A stretch of DNA of 64,000 nucleotides. Origin: an uncultured Paracoccus sp. GTDB lineage: Bacteria > Pseudomonadota > Alphaproteobacteria > Rhodobacterales > Rhodobacteraceae. The stretch is from NCBI RefSeq assembly GCF_947496875.1, contig NZ_CANMEH010000002.1, positions 62,001-126,000 on the forward strand, read 5' to 3'. A program made the position numbers and the translations under genes. Under the pieces are notes generated by a model. The model was not told the origin of the DNA, ran no database searches, and saw only the letters and a program-made list of their open reading frames with translations. This document shows, one piece after another, positions 40,135 to 51,103 of this stretch (the stretch's first letter is position 1; each line of letters starts with the position of its first letter).

Positions 40135-41145
40135 ATGACCCGCATTTCGCCCGTGCTCGCTGCCCTGCTGATGACAACCGCCGCCGCCGCCGGCGCGGCC
40201 GAGGTCAACCTGTACACCACCCGCGAACCCGGCCTGATCCAGCCGCTGCTGGACGCCTATACGGAAAAGACCGACGTGGCGGTGAACACCATCTTCATGA
40301 AGGACGGGCTTGCCGAACGCGTTGCGGCCGAGGGGGAAAGCTCGCCCGCCGACCTGCTGATGACGGTCGATGCCGGCATGCTCGCGGACCTCGCCGAACG
40401 GGGCCTGACGCAGCCGGTCGACTCGGCCGTGCTGAAAGACGCGATCCCGGCCGAGTTGCGCGATCCCGCCGACAACTGGTTCGGCCTGTCGATGCGGGCC
40501 CGCGTGCTCTATGCTGCCGCCGACCTTGATCTCGACAGCTTCACCTATGAACAGTTGGCCGATCCGGAGTGGAAGGATCGGGTCTGCATCCGTTCGGGGC
40601 AGCACCCCTACAACACGGCGCTGTTTGCGGATCACATCGTCCATCACGGCGAGGAGGCGACGGAAGCCTGGCTGACCGGCATCAAGGACAATCTGGCCCG
40701 CAAGCCCGGCGGCGGCGACCGGGACGTCGCCAAGGACATCCTGGGCGGCATCTGCGACATCGGGATCGGCAATTCATACTATGTCGGGCTGATGCGGTCG
40801 GGCAAGGGCGGTCCGGAACAGGTGCCGTGGGGCGAGGCCATCGACGTCGTGCTGCCGACGTTCCAGGACGGGGGCACCCAGGTGAACATCTCGGGCGCCG
40901 CGGTCGCGCGCCACGCCCCGAACGCCGACGCCGCCATCGACCTGCTCGAATATCTGGTCTCGGACGAGGCGCAGGCGATCTATGCGCAGGCGAACTTCGA
41001 ATACCCGATCAAGGCGGGGGCCGAGATCGACCCGATCATCGAATCCTTCGGTCCGCTCAAGATTGATCCGGTTCCGTTGACCGAGATCATTGCGCAGCGC
41101 AGCACGGCCAGCCAGTTGGCCGAAAAGGTCGGCTTCGACAACTGA
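40135..41145 (+). CDS. fbpA: Ferric-iron-type periplasmic binding protein
   Basis: The 336-aa protein has a Sec signal peptide at residues 1-21 (MTRISPVLAALLMTTAAAAG, cleavage near AGA-AEV). The mature part follows the FbpA pattern: VNLYTTREPGLIQPLLDAYT, VCIRSGQHPYNTAL, DNLARKPGGGDRDVAKDI and CDIGIGNSYYVGLM, in which the adjacent tyrosines are the usual Fe3+ ligands. It ends near LAEKVGFDN. The open frame starts at 40087, but the signal peptide fixes ATG 40135. It is followed by the permease gene 14 bp on. Confidence 0.92.
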   Translation: MTRISPVLAALLMTTAAAAGAAEVNLYTTREPGLIQPLLDAYTEKTDVAVNTIFMKDGLAERVAAEGESSPADLLMTVDAGMLADLAERGLTQPVDSAVLKDAIPAELRDPADNWFGLSMRARVLYAAADLDLDSFTYEQLADPEWKDRVCIRSGQHPYNTALFADHIVHHGEEATEAWLTGIKDNLARKPGGGDRDVAKDILGGICDIGIGNSYYVGLMRSGKGGPEQVPWGEAIDVVLPTFQDGGTQVNISGAAVARHAPNADAAIDLLEYLVSDEAQAIYAQANFEYPIKAGAEIDPIIESFGPLKIDPVPLTEIIAQRSTASQLAEKVGFDN

Positions 41146-41159
41146 AGGACGGCGGATCC

Positions 41160-42857
41160 GTGGCCAATGTGACGGCAGATCTCGCGGCGGAAGGCTTTGC
41201 GGCCACGCCGCGACCGCATGTCCGCCCTGCCCGGCCCCGGGCCGGGCGGGGCTGGACGCGCGCGGCGGCGGCCATCTCGATGCTGGCGCTGCTGCCGGTG
41301 GTGGCGCTGCTGTGGCAGGCGCTGGCCGGATCGAGCGGCTTGTGGCCGCATCTGCGCGCCCATGTGCTGCCACAGGCCCTGCACGATACCGCGATCCTGC
41401 TGGTCGGGGTCGGGGTGCTGGTCACCGCCATCGGCACCTCGGCCGCTTGGCTGGTGACCGCTTATGACTTTCCGGGTCGACGCGTGTTCTCTTGGGCGCT
41501 GCTGCTGCCGCTGGCGATGCCCAGCTATATCATCGCCTATGCCTATTTGGACCTGCTGCATCCGATCGGCTCCTTGCAGACCGGTCTGCGCGGCGTGCTG
41601 GGCTATGACAGCCCGCGCGATTTCCGCCTGCCGGACATTCGGTCGATGGCTGGCTGCATCCTGCTGCTGAGTCTCGTGCTGTATCCCTATGTTTACATCC
41701 CGGTGCGTGCCCTGTTCCTCAGTCAGGCGGCAAACCTGATCGACGCCTCGCGCACGCTGGGCACCTCCCGCGCGGCGGTGTTCCGGCGCGTGGCGCTGCC
41801 GCTGGCTCGACCCGCCATTGCGGTCGGCGCCAGCCTGGCGCTGATGGAGGCGCTGAACGACGTCGGCGCGGCCGAGTTCCTGGGGGTGCGCACGCTGACC
41901 GTGTCCATCTATTCGACCTGGGTGACCCGGTCCGATCTCGCCGGCGCGGCGCAGATCGCGCTGGCGATGCTGGTGATGGTGCTGGCGCTGATCCTCGCGG
42001 AACGCTGGGCCCGCCGGAATGTCCGTTACGCGGGCAGCGCGATGCGGTCGATCCCGCTCGGCCCGCGCCGCCTGACCGGGCTGGCCGGCTGGACGGCGCT
42101 GGGGCTGGTCGCGTTGCCGGTGGCGCTGGGTTTCGCAGCGCCGGCGGGCTATCTCGTCCATGCCGCGCTGTCCCGGCTGGGTGCCGGACCCGATCTCGGC
42201 GCCCTGTGGCGGGCCGGGGCGAGCACCGTGGCGCTGGCCGCCGCGGCGACGGCGGCAACCGTGGGGCTAGGGCTGGTCGTGGCCGCGGCGGCCCGGTTGC
42301 GGCCCGGACGGGGGGCGGAAACGGCCCTGCGCCTGTCCACCATCGGCTATGCGATGCCCGGGACCGTGGTGGCCTTGGGGCTGCTGATGCCGGTCGCAGC
42401 CTTCGACGGGCTGTTCGACAGGGGAATCGCCTCGCTGACGGGCACCCGGCCGGGCATGATCCTGCTCGGCTCCGGCGCCGCGCTCGTGCTGGCCTATGTG
42501 GTGCGGTTCCTGTCGATATCCGCCGGAACGATCGAGGCCGGGTTCACCCGCCTGCCCCGGTCTTATGATGGCGCCGCGCGCAGTCTGGGCCGCAGCCCCA
42601 CCGGGCTGATGGGCCAGATCCATCTGCCGCTGCTGCGCGCCCCACTGGTCGCCGGCGCGCTGCTGGTCTTCGTCGATTGCGTCAAGGAACTGCCGGCCAC
42701 GCTGATGCTGCGCCCTCTGGGGGTCGAGACACTGGCCACCCAGCTTTACGCCGAGGCCTCGCGCGGCACCTACGAGAACGGCGCGCTCGCGGCGCTGGCG
42801 ATCCTGGCCGTCGGGTTGCTGCCGGCGATCCTGCTGGCCCGCACCGGCGAACGCTGA
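41160..42857 (+). CDS. fbpB: Ferric-iron-type ABC permease (two-domain)
   Basis: The 565-aa protein fuses two permease units, as in FbpB/SfuB. Each half has about six membrane segments and an EAA-like cytoplasmic loop: SRTLGTSRAAVFRRVALPLA near residue 195 and ARSLGRSPTGLMGQIHLPLL near 480. It starts with GTG at 41160, with AAGGA upstream. The convergent miaB gene ends 6 bp beyond its stop. Confidence 0.9.
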   Translation: MANVTADLAAEGFAATPRPHVRPARPRAGRGWTRAAAAISMLALLPVVALLWQALAGSSGLWPHLRAHVLPQALHDTAILLVGVGVLVTAIGTSAAWLVTAYDFPGRRVFSWALLLPLAMPSYIIAYAYLDLLHPIGSLQTGLRGVLGYDSPRDFRLPDIRSMAGCILLLSLVLYPYVYIPVRALFLSQAANLIDASRTLGTSRAAVFRRVALPLARPAIAVGASLALMEALNDVGAAEFLGVRTLTVSIYSTWVTRSDLAGAAQIALAMLVMVLALILAERWARRNVRYAGSAMRSIPLGPRRLTGLAGWTALGLVALPVALGFAAPAGYLVHAALSRLGAGPDLGALWRAGASTVALAAAATAATVGLGLVVAAAARLRPGRGAETALRLSTIGYAMPGTVVALGLLMPVAAFDGLFDRGIASLTGTRPGMILLGSGAALVLAYVVRFLSISAGTIEAGFTRLPRSYDGAARSLGRSPTGLMGQIHLPLLRAPLVAGALLVFVDCVKELPATLMLRPLGVETLATQLYAEASRGTYENGALAALAILAVGLLPAILLARTGER

Positions 42858-42863
42858 GCGGGC

Positions 42864-44174
42864 TCAGCCCGCCAGTTCGCCGTGCAGGGAGTTCGCCGCA
42901 CTGGCCTTGATCGTGACCTGCACCAGATCGCCGACCTGCGCCTGCGGCGCGTCTACAAAGACCGAATGCAGATAGTCGGACTTGCCGACCAGCTGACCCG
43001 GCAGCCGCCCCCGTTTCTCGAACAACACGCTCAGGCTGCGGCCGACCATCGAATCCTGCGCCGCCTTCTGCTGGCGGGACAGCAGCGCCTGCAGTTCCTG
43101 CAGGCGGGCGTCGGCGACCTGCGGGTCCACCTCGGCGCGATCGGCAGCGGGCGTGCCGGGCCGCGGCGAGTACTTGAAGCTGAATGCGGTGCCGAACCCC
43201 ACCTGTTTGACCAGCCGCAGGGTCGCTTCGTGATCGGCATCGGTCTCGCCGGGGAACCCGACGATGAAGTCGCTGGTCAGCATGATGTCCGGGCGCGCCG
43301 CCCGGATGCGATCGATCAGCCGCAGATAGACGTCGGCCGTGTGGCGACGGTTCATCGCCTTGAGCATCCGGTCGGACCCCGACTGCACGGGAAGATGCAG
43401 ATAGGGCATCAGCTGCGGGATGTCGCGATGGGCGGCGATCAGGTCGTCGCGCATGTCGTTGGGGTGGCTGGTCGTATAGCGGATCCGGTCCAGCCCAGGG
43501 ATCGCGGCAAGCTGCCCGATCAGATCGCCCAGCCCGGTCGCGCCCTCGCCGTGCCAGGCGTTGACGTTCTGACCCAGCAGCGTGATCTCGCGCACCCCGC
43601 GCGCGACCAGGTCGCGTGCCTCGGCCAGGATCCGCGCGGCGGGGCGGCTGTTCTCGGCCCCCCGTGTATAGGGCACGACGCAGAAGGCGCAGAACTTGTC
43701 GCAGCCTTCCTGAACGGTCAGGAACGCCGCCGGCGCGCGGCGGGTGGCGGGGCGTTCGGGCAGATGGTCAAACTTGTCCTCGGCCGGGAAATCGGTGTCG
43801 ACGGCCGGACCCTCCCCGCGCGCCATCGCCGGCAGCCGGTGATAGGCCTGCGGGCCGACGACCAGGTCGACCAGCGGCATCCGCCGGATGATCTCGTCCC
43901 CTTCGGCCTGCGCCACGCAGCCCGCCACGCCGATCTTCAGGTCGGGCCGCCCGGCCTTCAGCGGCTTCAGCCGCCCCAGATCCGAATACAGCTTCTCGGC
44001 GGCCTTCTCGCGGATATGGCAGGTGTTCAGCAGCACCATGTCCGCATCTTCGGGGCGGTCGGTCTCGACATACCCTTCGGCACCCATGGCCTCGGCCATG
44101 CGCTGGCTGTCATAGACGTTCATCTGACACCCGTAGGTCTTGATGAACAGCCGCTTGGTGGGGTGAGAGGTCAT
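42864..44174 (-). CDS. miaB: tRNA-2-methylthio-N6-dimethylallyladenosine synthase
   Basis: MiaB adds a methylthio group to i6A37 of tRNAs. The 436-aa radical-SAM protein has the N-terminal MTTase cysteines Cys16 ([11 protein letters not shown]), Cys52 (NTCHIREKA) and Cys86 ([10 protein letters not shown]), the radical SAM motif CDKFCAFC (Cys158, 162, 165) and a C-terminal TRAM domain (from about 375). The start at 44174 gives the family N-terminus [10 protein letters not shown]; an open frame extends 27 codons more. Confidence 0.95.
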   Translation of the reverse strand: MTSHPTKRLFIKTYGCQMNVYDSQRMAEAMGAEGYVETDRPEDADMVLLNTCHIREKAAEKLYSDLGRLKPLKAGRPDLKIGVAGCVAQAEGDEIIRRMPLVDLVVGPQAYHRLPAMARGEGPAVDTDFPAEDKFDHLPERPATRRAPAAFLTVQEGCDKFCAFCVVPYTRGAENSRPAARILAEARDLVARGVREITLLGQNVNAWHGEGATGLGDLIGQLAAIPGLDRIRYTTSHPNDMRDDLIAAHRDIPQLMPYLHLPVQSGSDRMLKAMNRRHTADVYLRLIDRIRAARPDIMLTSDFIVGFPGETDADHEATLRLVKQVGFGTAFSFKYSPRPGTPAADRAEVDPQVADARLQELQALLSRQQKAAQDSMVGRSLSVLFEKRGRLPGQLVGKSDYLHSVFVDAPQAQVGDLVQVTIKASAANSLHGELAG

Positions 44175-44605
44175 GACAGTCCGGAACCGATGCACAGGGC
44201 GGTTCCATAGCAGGTGCGCCCCCGTTGCGAAAGCGGCCGCATGGGACGCCGTCACCGCTGACCGCGATTTCCCGGCGCAGACAACATGAACAAATAGACA
44301 TATTCCCCGGCAGTGCCGCTGCGGCTAGGTTCGTCCCTGTTGTCGAGTACGGGCCCTCAGTCCCTTGTTGCCTGTTGTCGGGGCGATTGGTCGCGCCACG
44401 CCCCGCACCCATCCGGCCGGCGGTTTTCGTCGGCCGGATGGGATGCAGGGGCGGCCGCAAACCGCGCGCCGTGCTGTCGTCCTGTCGAGTTGCGGACCCT
44501 GTCCCGCCGCGTCGCTGATCCCCCTGCCTGCGACGTGCCGACGGCACGTTGAACCCCCCTGCCCTGATCGTTAGCGTGCCCGCGACCCGAGCAGGAGAGC
44601 ATGAC
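44175..44605. other. 431-bp divergent gap between miaB and the aminotransferase
   Basis: This contains both promoters. An AT-richer stretch near 44280-44310 (AACATGAACAAATAGACATA) could hold the miaB promoter. A long hairpin at 44408-44442 is listed separately. I see no gene. Confidence 0.5.
44408..44442. other. Strong 12-bp stem-loop
   Basis: CCCATCCGGCCG (44408-44419) pairs perfectly with CGGCCGGATGGG (44431-44442), and the 11-base loop can form two more C-G pairs around GTTTT. It lies about 160 bp before the aminotransferase start, so it may be a leader-RNA element or a DNA operator; no T-tract follows on either strand. Confidence 0.5.
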
Positions 44606-45967
44606 ATGGACGACAGGACCTGGGCAGCACGCGCCGCACAACATTCGATGTACGGCTTCACCGACCTGCCCAGCGTCGAGCGTCGCGGCACGATCGTGCT
44701 GACCCGCGGCGAAGGTCCCTATGTGTTCGACACCGAGGGGCGGCGCTGGCTGGATGCGAACTCCGGCCTGTGGAACATGGTCGCCGGCTTCGACCACCCC
44801 GGCCTGATCGCCGCGGCCAAGGCGCAGTACGACCGCTTTCCCGGCTATCACGCCTTTTTCGGCCGCATGTCGGACCAGACCGTCATGCTGTCGGAAAAGC
44901 TTGTCGAGGTCTCGCCCTTCCCCCGAGGCAAGGTGTTCTACACCAACTCGGGGTCCGAGGCGAACGACACCATGGTCAAGATGCTGTGGTTCCTGCACCG
45001 GGCCGAGGGGAACCCGAACCGGCGCAAGATCCTGACCCGCTGGAATGCCTATCACGGGGTCACGGTCGTGTCCGCCAGCATGACCGGCAAGCCCTACAAC
45101 GAAGTGTTCGGCCTGCCACTGCCGGGCTTCATCCACCTGACCTGCCCGCATCACTGGCGCTATGGCGAAGCAGGCGAGTCAGAGGCCGCCTTCGTCGCCC
45201 GCCTCGCCCGCGAGCTCGAGGAGACGATTGCGCGCGAAGGCGCCGACACCATCGCCGGGTTCTTTGCCGAGCCGGTGCAGGGTGCCGGCGGGGTGATTCC
45301 CCCGGCCGCCGGCTATTTCCAGGCCATCCTGCCGATCCTGCGCAAGCACCGCATTCCGGTGATCGCCGACGAGGTGATTACCGGCTTCGGCCGGACCGGC
45401 AACACCTGGGGCAGCCAGACCTATGATTTCGTCCCCGACGCGATCATCAGTTCCAAGAACCTGACGGCCGGGTTCTTCCCGATGGGCGCGGTGATCCTGG
45501 GGCCCGACCTGTCCGACCGGATGGACGCGGCGATCGCGCCGATCGAGGAATTCCCGCATGGCTTCACCGCCTCGGGGCACCCGGTCGGCTGCGCCATCGC
45601 GCTCAAGGCGATCGACGTGGTGATGAACGAGGGCCTGGCCGACCGCGTGGTCGCCGGCGCGCCGCGGATGGAGGCGGGGCTGCGCGAGATCATGCAGCGC
45701 CACGAAAATATCGGCGAACTGCGCGGCGTCGGTTACATGTGGGCCCTGGAAGCCGTGAAGGATGCCGGGACCAAGGAGCCGTTTCCCGGCGACCTGTCGG
45801 TAAGCGAGCGGATCGCCAATACCTGCACCGACATGGGACTGATCTGCCGCCCGCTCGGCCAGTCGATCGTGCTGTGCCCGCCCTTCATCCTGACCGACGA
45901 CCAGATGGACGAGATGTTCGAGAAACTGGACGCCGCCCTGACCCGGGTGTTCGCCGAGATCGGCTGA
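44606..45967 (+). CDS. Class III omega-aminotransferase (pyruvate-dependent type)
   Basis: The 453-aa PLP enzyme transfers an amino group from an omega-amino acid or amine, usually to pyruvate. It has YVFDTEGRRWLDANSGLWN, TNSGSEANDTMVKMLW, the YHGVT segment, AEPVQGAGGVIPPAAGY, the Asp in VIADEVITGFGRTG, and catalytic Lys284 in ISSKNLTAGFFPMG. A GCAGGAG ribosome site precedes ATG 44606. Substrate candidates are beta-alanine, putrescine or taurine; the sequence alone does not decide. Confidence 0.9.
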   Translation: MDDRTWAARAAQHSMYGFTDLPSVERRGTIVLTRGEGPYVFDTEGRRWLDANSGLWNMVAGFDHPGLIAAAKAQYDRFPGYHAFFGRMSDQTVMLSEKLVEVSPFPRGKVFYTNSGSEANDTMVKMLWFLHRAEGNPNRRKILTRWNAYHGVTVVSASMTGKPYNEVFGLPLPGFIHLTCPHHWRYGEAGESEAAFVARLARELEETIAREGADTIAGFFAEPVQGAGGVIPPAAGYFQAILPILRKHRIPVIADEVITGFGRTGNTWGSQTYDFVPDAIISSKNLTAGFFPMGAVILGPDLSDRMDAAIAPIEEFPHGFTASGHPVGCAIALKAIDVVMNEGLADRVVAGAPRMEAGLREIMQRHENIGELRGVGYMWALEAVKDAGTKEPFPGDLSVSERIANTCTDMGLICRPLGQSIVLCPPFILTDDQMDEMFEKLDAALTRVFAEIG

Positions 45968-45983
45968 AGGGCGCGGGCGGTCC

Positions 45984-48170
45984 CTATCGCGCCCAAGGGC
46001 GGCGGCCCGCCCTCTGCGCGGCGGTGATCCAGGTCAGACTGCCGTTCGACAGGTAGCCGGCGACCGAGCCGGACCGGCGCAGCCGGGTCAGGTCGAACAA
46101 TTGGCAGTCCCCCCGCCGCTGCCCCTCGGGCGCCGCCACATCGGACACCACGATGACGCCATTCCGGCAGGCCGCGGCGATTGCCGCGGGAGCGGCCTTG
46201 CCCGTCAGGTGAACGAGGCCTAGCGCCTCGATGCGGGTCGTCCGCGCCCGGCGCTGGCCTGACCAGCCGGGCCGGGCCGCGGCGTCCGCGGCGCTGGCCA
46301 TGTCGCCATCCGCCCTCAGCCAGCTATCCGCGATGAACGCATTCGCGGGCTTGGACAGCGCTCGCCCGGCCGCGGTCAGGACCCCGACGGCGCCGCCCCC
46401 GGGCGCGATCAGGACGTCCGGGCGCGGCGTGGTGACCCACAGCGCCAGTCCCAGCAGGGCCGCGCCAGTCCCGGCGGCGCCTCCCAGCCGCACAGTCATG
46501 GGGGCGCCGCGCCGCAGCGTCAGTACCGCCATCAGGACCCCGCCTGCCATCAGCGGGTAGGCCCCGGGCGGCGGCGACGGCACCGCCACCACCGCCCCGC
46601 CCAGCGCGGCGGTCCACTCGGCGACCGCCAGCATCCATCGGGTGCCCAGCCCCATCACCCATAGCGCCGGACCGGCCAGTCCGACCGGGGCCAGCACCGC
46701 CGCGATCACCCCGGCGGGCATCACTAGGGTTCCCATCACCGGAACGGCCAGCAGGTTGGCCAGCAGCCCGTACTGCGCCGAGCGGTTGAAATGCGCCGCG
46801 GCGATCGGCCCAGTCGCCAGTCCGGCAACCAGCGACGAGATCACCAGCATCGCAACGGGCCGCAGGATCCAGGGCAGCCGCGGGGCCATCCGCGCCCATG
46901 GTCCTGCAACCAGGATCAGCGCCAGCGTGGCGGCAAAGCTCATCTGGAACCCCGGCGTGACCAGGCCTTCGGGGTTGATGACAAGGATGATCGTTGCGGC
47001 CAGCGCGACGGTCCGCAGCGAGATCGCCCGACGGTCGGCGAGGATCGCGCCCAGCATCACCGCCACCATGATGAAGGCCCGCTCGGTCGGCACCCCGCCC
47101 CCCGACAGCCACAGATAGGCGCCGGCCGCCAGCAGGGCGCCGGCGGCCGCCATCTTGTGCATCGGCGGGCCGAGCGGCAGCGCGCCCCCGGCCTGCAGGC
47201 CGATCAGCCCCAGCCGCAGCGCCGCGTAGACGAACCCCGCCAGCATCGCCATGTGCAGGCCCGAGATGGACACGATGTGGTAGAGGTTCGACTGCCGCAT
47301 GATATCGTTCGTGACCTCGGCGATCCGCGACCGGTCGCCGGTCAGCAGGGCCGCCGCGACGGCGCCTTCCTGTCCCCCGATCGCCTCGGCGATCCCCGCC
47401 GAGGCGCGCATCCGCAGCCGGTGCAGCGCCATCGCGCCGCGGGCGGGTGCCGGCGCGATGGTCAGGACGGGATTGCGCGTATAGCCGACCGCGCCAAGCC
47501 GCTCGAAAAAGGCGCTGCGCCGGAAATCGAACCCGCCCGGCTCGGCCGGTCCCGGCGGCGGGCCCAAGTGGCCCGTGGTCATCACCCGCTGGCCGATGTC
47601 GGGCAGCGGTCCCGGGTCCATCAGCGCCAGCCGGACCCGCGCCGGCGTCCGGGCCGGCGCCGTCCCCGGCAGGACGACCTGATCCAGCGTCAGGCGCATG
47701 CGGTCGCGGGCCGAGCGGTCGATCTCGACCACCCGGCCCTCGATGGCGCCGTAATGGCGCCAGGCCAGCACCGGCGCCTCCACCCGCTGGGCGCGGAGCC
47801 CGGCGAGGGCCGTTCCCGTGGCGATCAGGGCGACGGCAAAGCCGATGCCGCGCAGCCAAGTCGCGAGGTCCGGTCGGGCCGCGCCGTCGTCGGCCCAGCG
47901 GGTCGACCGGGCCGCCACCCACGCGGCGACCGCACCCAGCAGGGTCGCGGCCGTGTAGAATGCGGGGCCCGGGTCGGTCCGCAGCCCGAACCACGCGCCG
48001 ATGCCGGTGCCCAGCCATACCGGCGCCCAGACCAGCAGGCCGGCGCGGGCCACGGCATCGGGACGCGCGCGCGCCGCGGCCGCGGCGCGCCTTCCCGCCG
48101 TCCGGCCTGTATCGGCCCGCCCTGCATCAACCCGACCGGCATCGACCCGGCCCGCGTCGATCGCCGCCAC
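45984..48170 (-). CDS. comEC: ComEC/Rec2-family DNA-uptake membrane protein
   Basis: ComEC forms the inner-membrane channel for single-stranded DNA in natural transformation. The 728-aa protein has a DUF4131-like N-terminal part (hydrophobic helices, then [16 protein letters not shown]) and the Competence domain with [32 protein letters not shown] and [19 protein letters not shown]. The C-terminal beta-lactamase domain is not recognisable. It starts with GTG 48170 after an AAAGGA site; the first 25 residues are DAGRV-type repeats. It is divergent from gltX. Confidence 0.9.
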   Translation of the reverse strand: MAAIDAGRVDAGRVDAGRADTGRTAGRRAAAAARARPDAVARAGLLVWAPVWLGTGIGAWFGLRTDPGPAFYTAATLLGAVAAWVAARSTRWADDGAARPDLATWLRGIGFAVALIATGTALAGLRAQRVEAPVLAWRHYGAIEGRVVEIDRSARDRMRLTLDQVVLPGTAPARTPARVRLALMDPGPLPDIGQRVMTTGHLGPPPGPAEPGGFDFRRSAFFERLGAVGYTRNPVLTIAPAPARGAMALHRLRMRASAGIAEAIGGQEGAVAAALLTGDRSRIAEVTNDIMRQSNLYHIVSISGLHMAMLAGFVYAALRLGLIGLQAGGALPLGPPMHKMAAAGALLAAGAYLWLSGGGVPTERAFIMVAVMLGAILADRRAISLRTVALAATIILVINPEGLVTPGFQMSFAATLALILVAGPWARMAPRLPWILRPVAMLVISSLVAGLATGPIAAAHFNRSAQYGLLANLLAVPVMGTLVMPAGVIAAVLAPVGLAGPALWVMGLGTRWMLAVAEWTAALGGAVVAVPSPPPGAYPLMAGGVLMAVLTLRRGAPMTVRLGGAAGTGAALLGLALWVTTPRPDVLIAPGGGAVGVLTAAGRALSKPANAFIADSWLRADGDMASAADAAARPGWSGQRRARTTRIEALGLVHLTGKAAPAAIAAACRNGVIVVSDVAAPEGQRRGDCQLFDLTRLRRSGSVAGYLSNGSLTWITAAQRAGRRPWAR
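48118..48167 (-). repeat. 15-bp degenerate tandem repeat in the comEC 5' end
   Basis: Read on the minus strand, units such as GTCGATGCCGGTCGG, GTTGATGCAGGGCGG and GCCGATACAGGCCGG follow each other and encode ([AV]-D-[AT]-G-R)n. About three to four units are present. Such repeats can change copy number by slippage, keeping the frame because the unit is 15 bp. Confidence 0.55.
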
Positions 48171-48271
48171 ATCCTTGTCCTTTCCGGGCCGGTCCCGTAT
48201 CTGTCGCCGCGACCCTAGCAGATGTGGTTTACCAGACGATTAACCCCCTGCGCCGCCAGCCCGGACCACCC

Positions 48272-49684
48272 ATGACCCCAGCAGACCCGACCGCCCCGCC
48301 GCGCCCCGTCGTGACCCGGTTCGCGCCGTCGCCGACCGGCTATCTGCACATCGGCGGGGCAAGGACGGCGCTGTTCAACTGGCTCTACGCCCGCGGCCGC
48401 AACGGCAGGTTCCTGCTGCGGATCGAGGACACCGACCGGGCCCGCTCCACCCCCGAGGCGACCGCGGCGATCCTCAAGGGCCTGACATGGCTCGGCCTGG
48501 ACTGGGACGGGGACCCGATCAGCCAGTACGCGCGCGTCGATCGCCACGCCGCGGTGGCGCGTGAGATGATGGAGCGTGCGGCCGCCTATCCCTGCTATGC
48601 CGCCCCGGCCGAGATCGAGGCGTGGCGGGCCGCCCATCCGAACCAGCCATTCGTCAGCCCGTGGCGGGACGCCGATCCGGCGACCCGCCCCGACTCCCCG
48701 TTCGCGATCCGACTCAGGGCGCCGCATGACGGCCAGACCGTCATCGACGATGCCGTCCAGGGTCCCGTCACGTTCCGCAACGACCAGCTCGACGACATGG
48801 TGCTGCTGCGCTCGGACGGGACGCCGACCTACATGCTGGCGGTCGTGGTCGATGACCACGACATGGGAGTGACCCATGTGATCCGGGGTGACGACCACCT
48901 GACCAACGCGGCCCGCCAGGTGCTGGTCTTCGACGCGATGGGGTGGACGCGCCCGGTCTTCGCGCATATCCCGCTGATCCACGGACCCGACGGCAAGAAG
49001 CTGTCGAAACGGCACGGCGCCGTCGGCCTGCACGAATACGCCGCCCAGGGCTACCCGGCTGCGGGGATGCGCAACTACCTGGCCCGGCTGGGCTGGAGCC
49101 ACGGCGACGACGAACTGTTCGACGACGCGCAGGCCCGCGCCTGGTTCGACCTGGACGGAATCGGCCGCGCCCCGGCCCGGCTGGACTTCAAGAAACTGGA
49201 ACATGTGTCGGGCCACCACATCGCGACGATGGATACCGCCGAGCTGCTGCGCGAGCTGCAGGCCTATCTGGACGAGATCGGCCAGCCGCCCCTGACTGCG
49301 CTGCAGCTGGACCGGATCGAGCAGATCGCCCCGGTCCTCAAGGAAAAGGCGAAGACCTTCCCGCAGATCATTGAACAGGCACGATTTGCCATGATCGACC
49401 GGCCCGTGGCGCCGGACGAGAAAGCGGCCCGGGCGCTGGATCCGGTATCCCTTGGCATACTGGAAGAATTGACCGCTGCGATGCAGAATGCTAACTGGTC
49501 GCGAACCGATCTGGAGGCCGTCGCCCACGCCGTTGCGCAGTCTCATGGCATTGGCCTCGGCAAGGTCGCGGCCCCCCTGCGCGCCGCACTTGCGGGCCGG
49601 ACGGCGACCCCCAGCGTGTTCGATATGATGCTGGCGCTTGGCCGCAACGAAACGCTTGCCCGGCTGACCGATCAGGTCCGCTGA
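48272..49684 (+). CDS. gltX: Glutamyl-tRNA synthetase
   Basis: This class I synthetase charges tRNA-Glu. The 470-aa protein has the HIGH-type motif in [20 protein letters not shown] (His26), the [10 protein letters not shown] segment and the KMSKS-type motif [11 protein letters not shown] near residue 242. The C-terminal anticodon-binding helices end with [16 protein letters not shown]. It begins 101 bp from the divergent comEC and is followed 48 bp later by gltA, a common Rhodobacterales arrangement. Confidence 0.96.
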   Translation: MTPADPTAPPRPVVTRFAPSPTGYLHIGGARTALFNWLYARGRNGRFLLRIEDTDRARSTPEATAAILKGLTWLGLDWDGDPISQYARVDRHAAVAREMMERAAAYPCYAAPAEIEAWRAAHPNQPFVSPWRDADPATRPDSPFAIRLRAPHDGQTVIDDAVQGPVTFRNDQLDDMVLLRSDGTPTYMLAVVVDDHDMGVTHVIRGDDHLTNAARQVLVFDAMGWTRPVFAHIPLIHGPDGKKLSKRHGAVGLHEYAAQGYPAAGMRNYLARLGWSHGDDELFDDAQARAWFDLDGIGRAPARLDFKKLEHVSGHHIATMDTAELLRELQAYLDEIGQPPLTALQLDRIEQIAPVLKEKAKTFPQIIEQARFAMIDRPVAPDEKAARALDPVSLGILEELTAAMQNANWSRTDLEAVAHAVAQSHGIGLGKVAAPLRAALAGRTATPSVFDMMLALGRNETLARLTDQVR

Positions 49685-49732
49685 CCCACGCACGAACCGG
49701 GCCCGACGGGCCGAGGAGAAAGGACTTCCTTC

Positions 49733-51022
49733 ATGGCCGACAGAGCTGCCAAGCTGACCTTCGACGGCAAGGATCTGGAACTGCCGATTCTGGAACCGAC
49801 CGAAGGTCCAAACTGCCTGGACATCCGCAAGCTGTATGCCCAGGGCCACGTCTTCACCTACGACCCGGGCTTCACCTCGACCGCCTCCTGCGATTCGACC
49901 ATCACCTTCATCGATGGCGACCGGGGGGAACTTTGGTATCGCGGCTACCCGATTGAGCAGCTGGCAGAGAAGTCCCACTACCTGGAAGTGTGCTATCTGC
50001 TGCTCTACGGCGAATTGCCGAACCCGACGCAGATGCAGGATTTCGAGAACCGCGTCACCCGCCACACGATGGTGCATGAGCAGATGCACTATTTCTTCCG
50101 CGGGTTCCGCCGCGACAGCCACCCGATGGCGACGATGGTGGGCGTGGTCGGCGCGATGAGCGCGTTCTATCACGACTCGACCGACATCAACGATCCGGTG
50201 CAGCGCGAGATCGCCTCGATCCGTCTGATCGCCAAGATGCCGACCGTGGCCGCGATGGCGTACAAGTACTCGATCGGCCAGCCCTTCGTGTACCCGCGCA
50301 ACGACCTCGATTACGCCGCCAACTTCCTGCACATGTGCTTTTCGGTCCCGGCCGAGAAATACGACGTCAACCCGGCGCTCGCCAAGGCGATGGACCGCAT
50401 CTTCACCCTGCACGCGGATCACGAACAGAACGCATCCACCTCGACGGTGCGGCTGGCGGGATCGTCGGGCGCCAACCCGTTCGCCTGCATCGCGGCCGGC
50501 ATCGCCTGTCTGTGGGGTCCCGCCCATGGCGGCGCCAACCAGGCCGCGCTGGAAATGCTCCAGCAGATCGGGTCGGTGGACAACATTCCCGAATACATCC
50601 GCCGCGCCAAGGACAAGGACGACCCGTTCCGGCTGATGGGCTTCGGCCACCGGGTCTACAAGAACTTCGACCCGCGCGCCAAGGTGATGAAGGAAAGCGC
50701 CGACGAGGTGCTGGACCTGCTAGGGATCGAGAACAACGAGACGCTGAAGGTCGCCAAGGAGCTGGAACGGATCGCGCTCGAGGACGAGTATTTCGTCGAC
50801 AAGAAGCTGTATCCGAACGTCGATTTCTATTCCGGGATCATCCTGTCGGCGATGGGCTTCCCCACCGCGATGTTCACGCCGATCTTTGCGCTGTCGCGCA
50901 CCGTCGGCTGGATCGCGCAGTGGAAGGAAATGATCGGCGACCCGCAGAACAAGATCGGGCGCCCGCGCCAGCTGTATATCGGCGCCGACCGGCGCGACTA
51001 TCAGGACGTGTCGGCGCGCTGA
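49733..51022 (+). CDS. gltA: Citrate synthase
   Basis: The enzyme makes citrate from acetyl-CoA and oxaloacetate in the TCA cycle. The 429-aa protein is the hexameric type II form. The active-site histidines are His230 ([12 protein letters not shown]), His265 ([12 protein letters not shown]) and His306 ([16 protein letters not shown]). A strong GGAGAAAGGA ribosome site precedes the ATG. An intrinsic terminator follows at 51042-51069. Confidence 0.97.
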   Translation: MADRAAKLTFDGKDLELPILEPTEGPNCLDIRKLYAQGHVFTYDPGFTSTASCDSTITFIDGDRGELWYRGYPIEQLAEKSHYLEVCYLLLYGELPNPTQMQDFENRVTRHTMVHEQMHYFFRGFRRDSHPMATMVGVVGAMSAFYHDSTDINDPVQREIASIRLIAKMPTVAAMAYKYSIGQPFVYPRNDLDYAANFLHMCFSVPAEKYDVNPALAKAMDRIFTLHADHEQNASTSTVRLAGSSGANPFACIAAGIACLWGPAHGGANQAALEMLQQIGSVDNIPEYIRRAKDKDDPFRLMGFGHRVYKNFDPRAKVMKESADEVLDLLGIENNETLKVAKELERIALEDEYFVDKKLYPNVDFYSGIILSAMGFPTAMFTPIFALSRTVGWIAQWKEMIGDPQNKIGRPRQLYIGADRRDYQDVSAR

Positions 51023-51041
51023 GGCGCGATGAACGGCGGTT

Positions 51042-51069
51042 CGGGGCGCGGCATCCCGCGCCCCGTTTT
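51042..51069 (+). terminator. Rho-independent terminator of gltA
   Basis: A perfect 10-bp GC stem (CGGGGCGCGG at 51042-51051 with CCGCGCCCCG at 51056-51065) with a CATC loop is followed by TTTT at 51066-51069, 20 bp after the gltA stop. Confidence 0.88.
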
Positions 51070-51103
51070 CATGTGACGGCGACGGAACGGGCGGGGTCGG
51101 ACG

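Noticed and set aside
41576..41589. A 14-bp palindrome (GCAGACCGGTCTGC) within the fbpB gene, sharing its core with the one at 5352-5370
   Set aside because: It is shorter and in coding DNA of high GC, so chance is likely; I kept only the longer copy as a finding.
46791..50650. Long frames antisense to comEC (plus strand, 475 codons) and to gltX-gltA (minus strand, 811 codons)
   Set aside because: Both overlap conserved housekeeping genes over their full length and have shadow-like composition.
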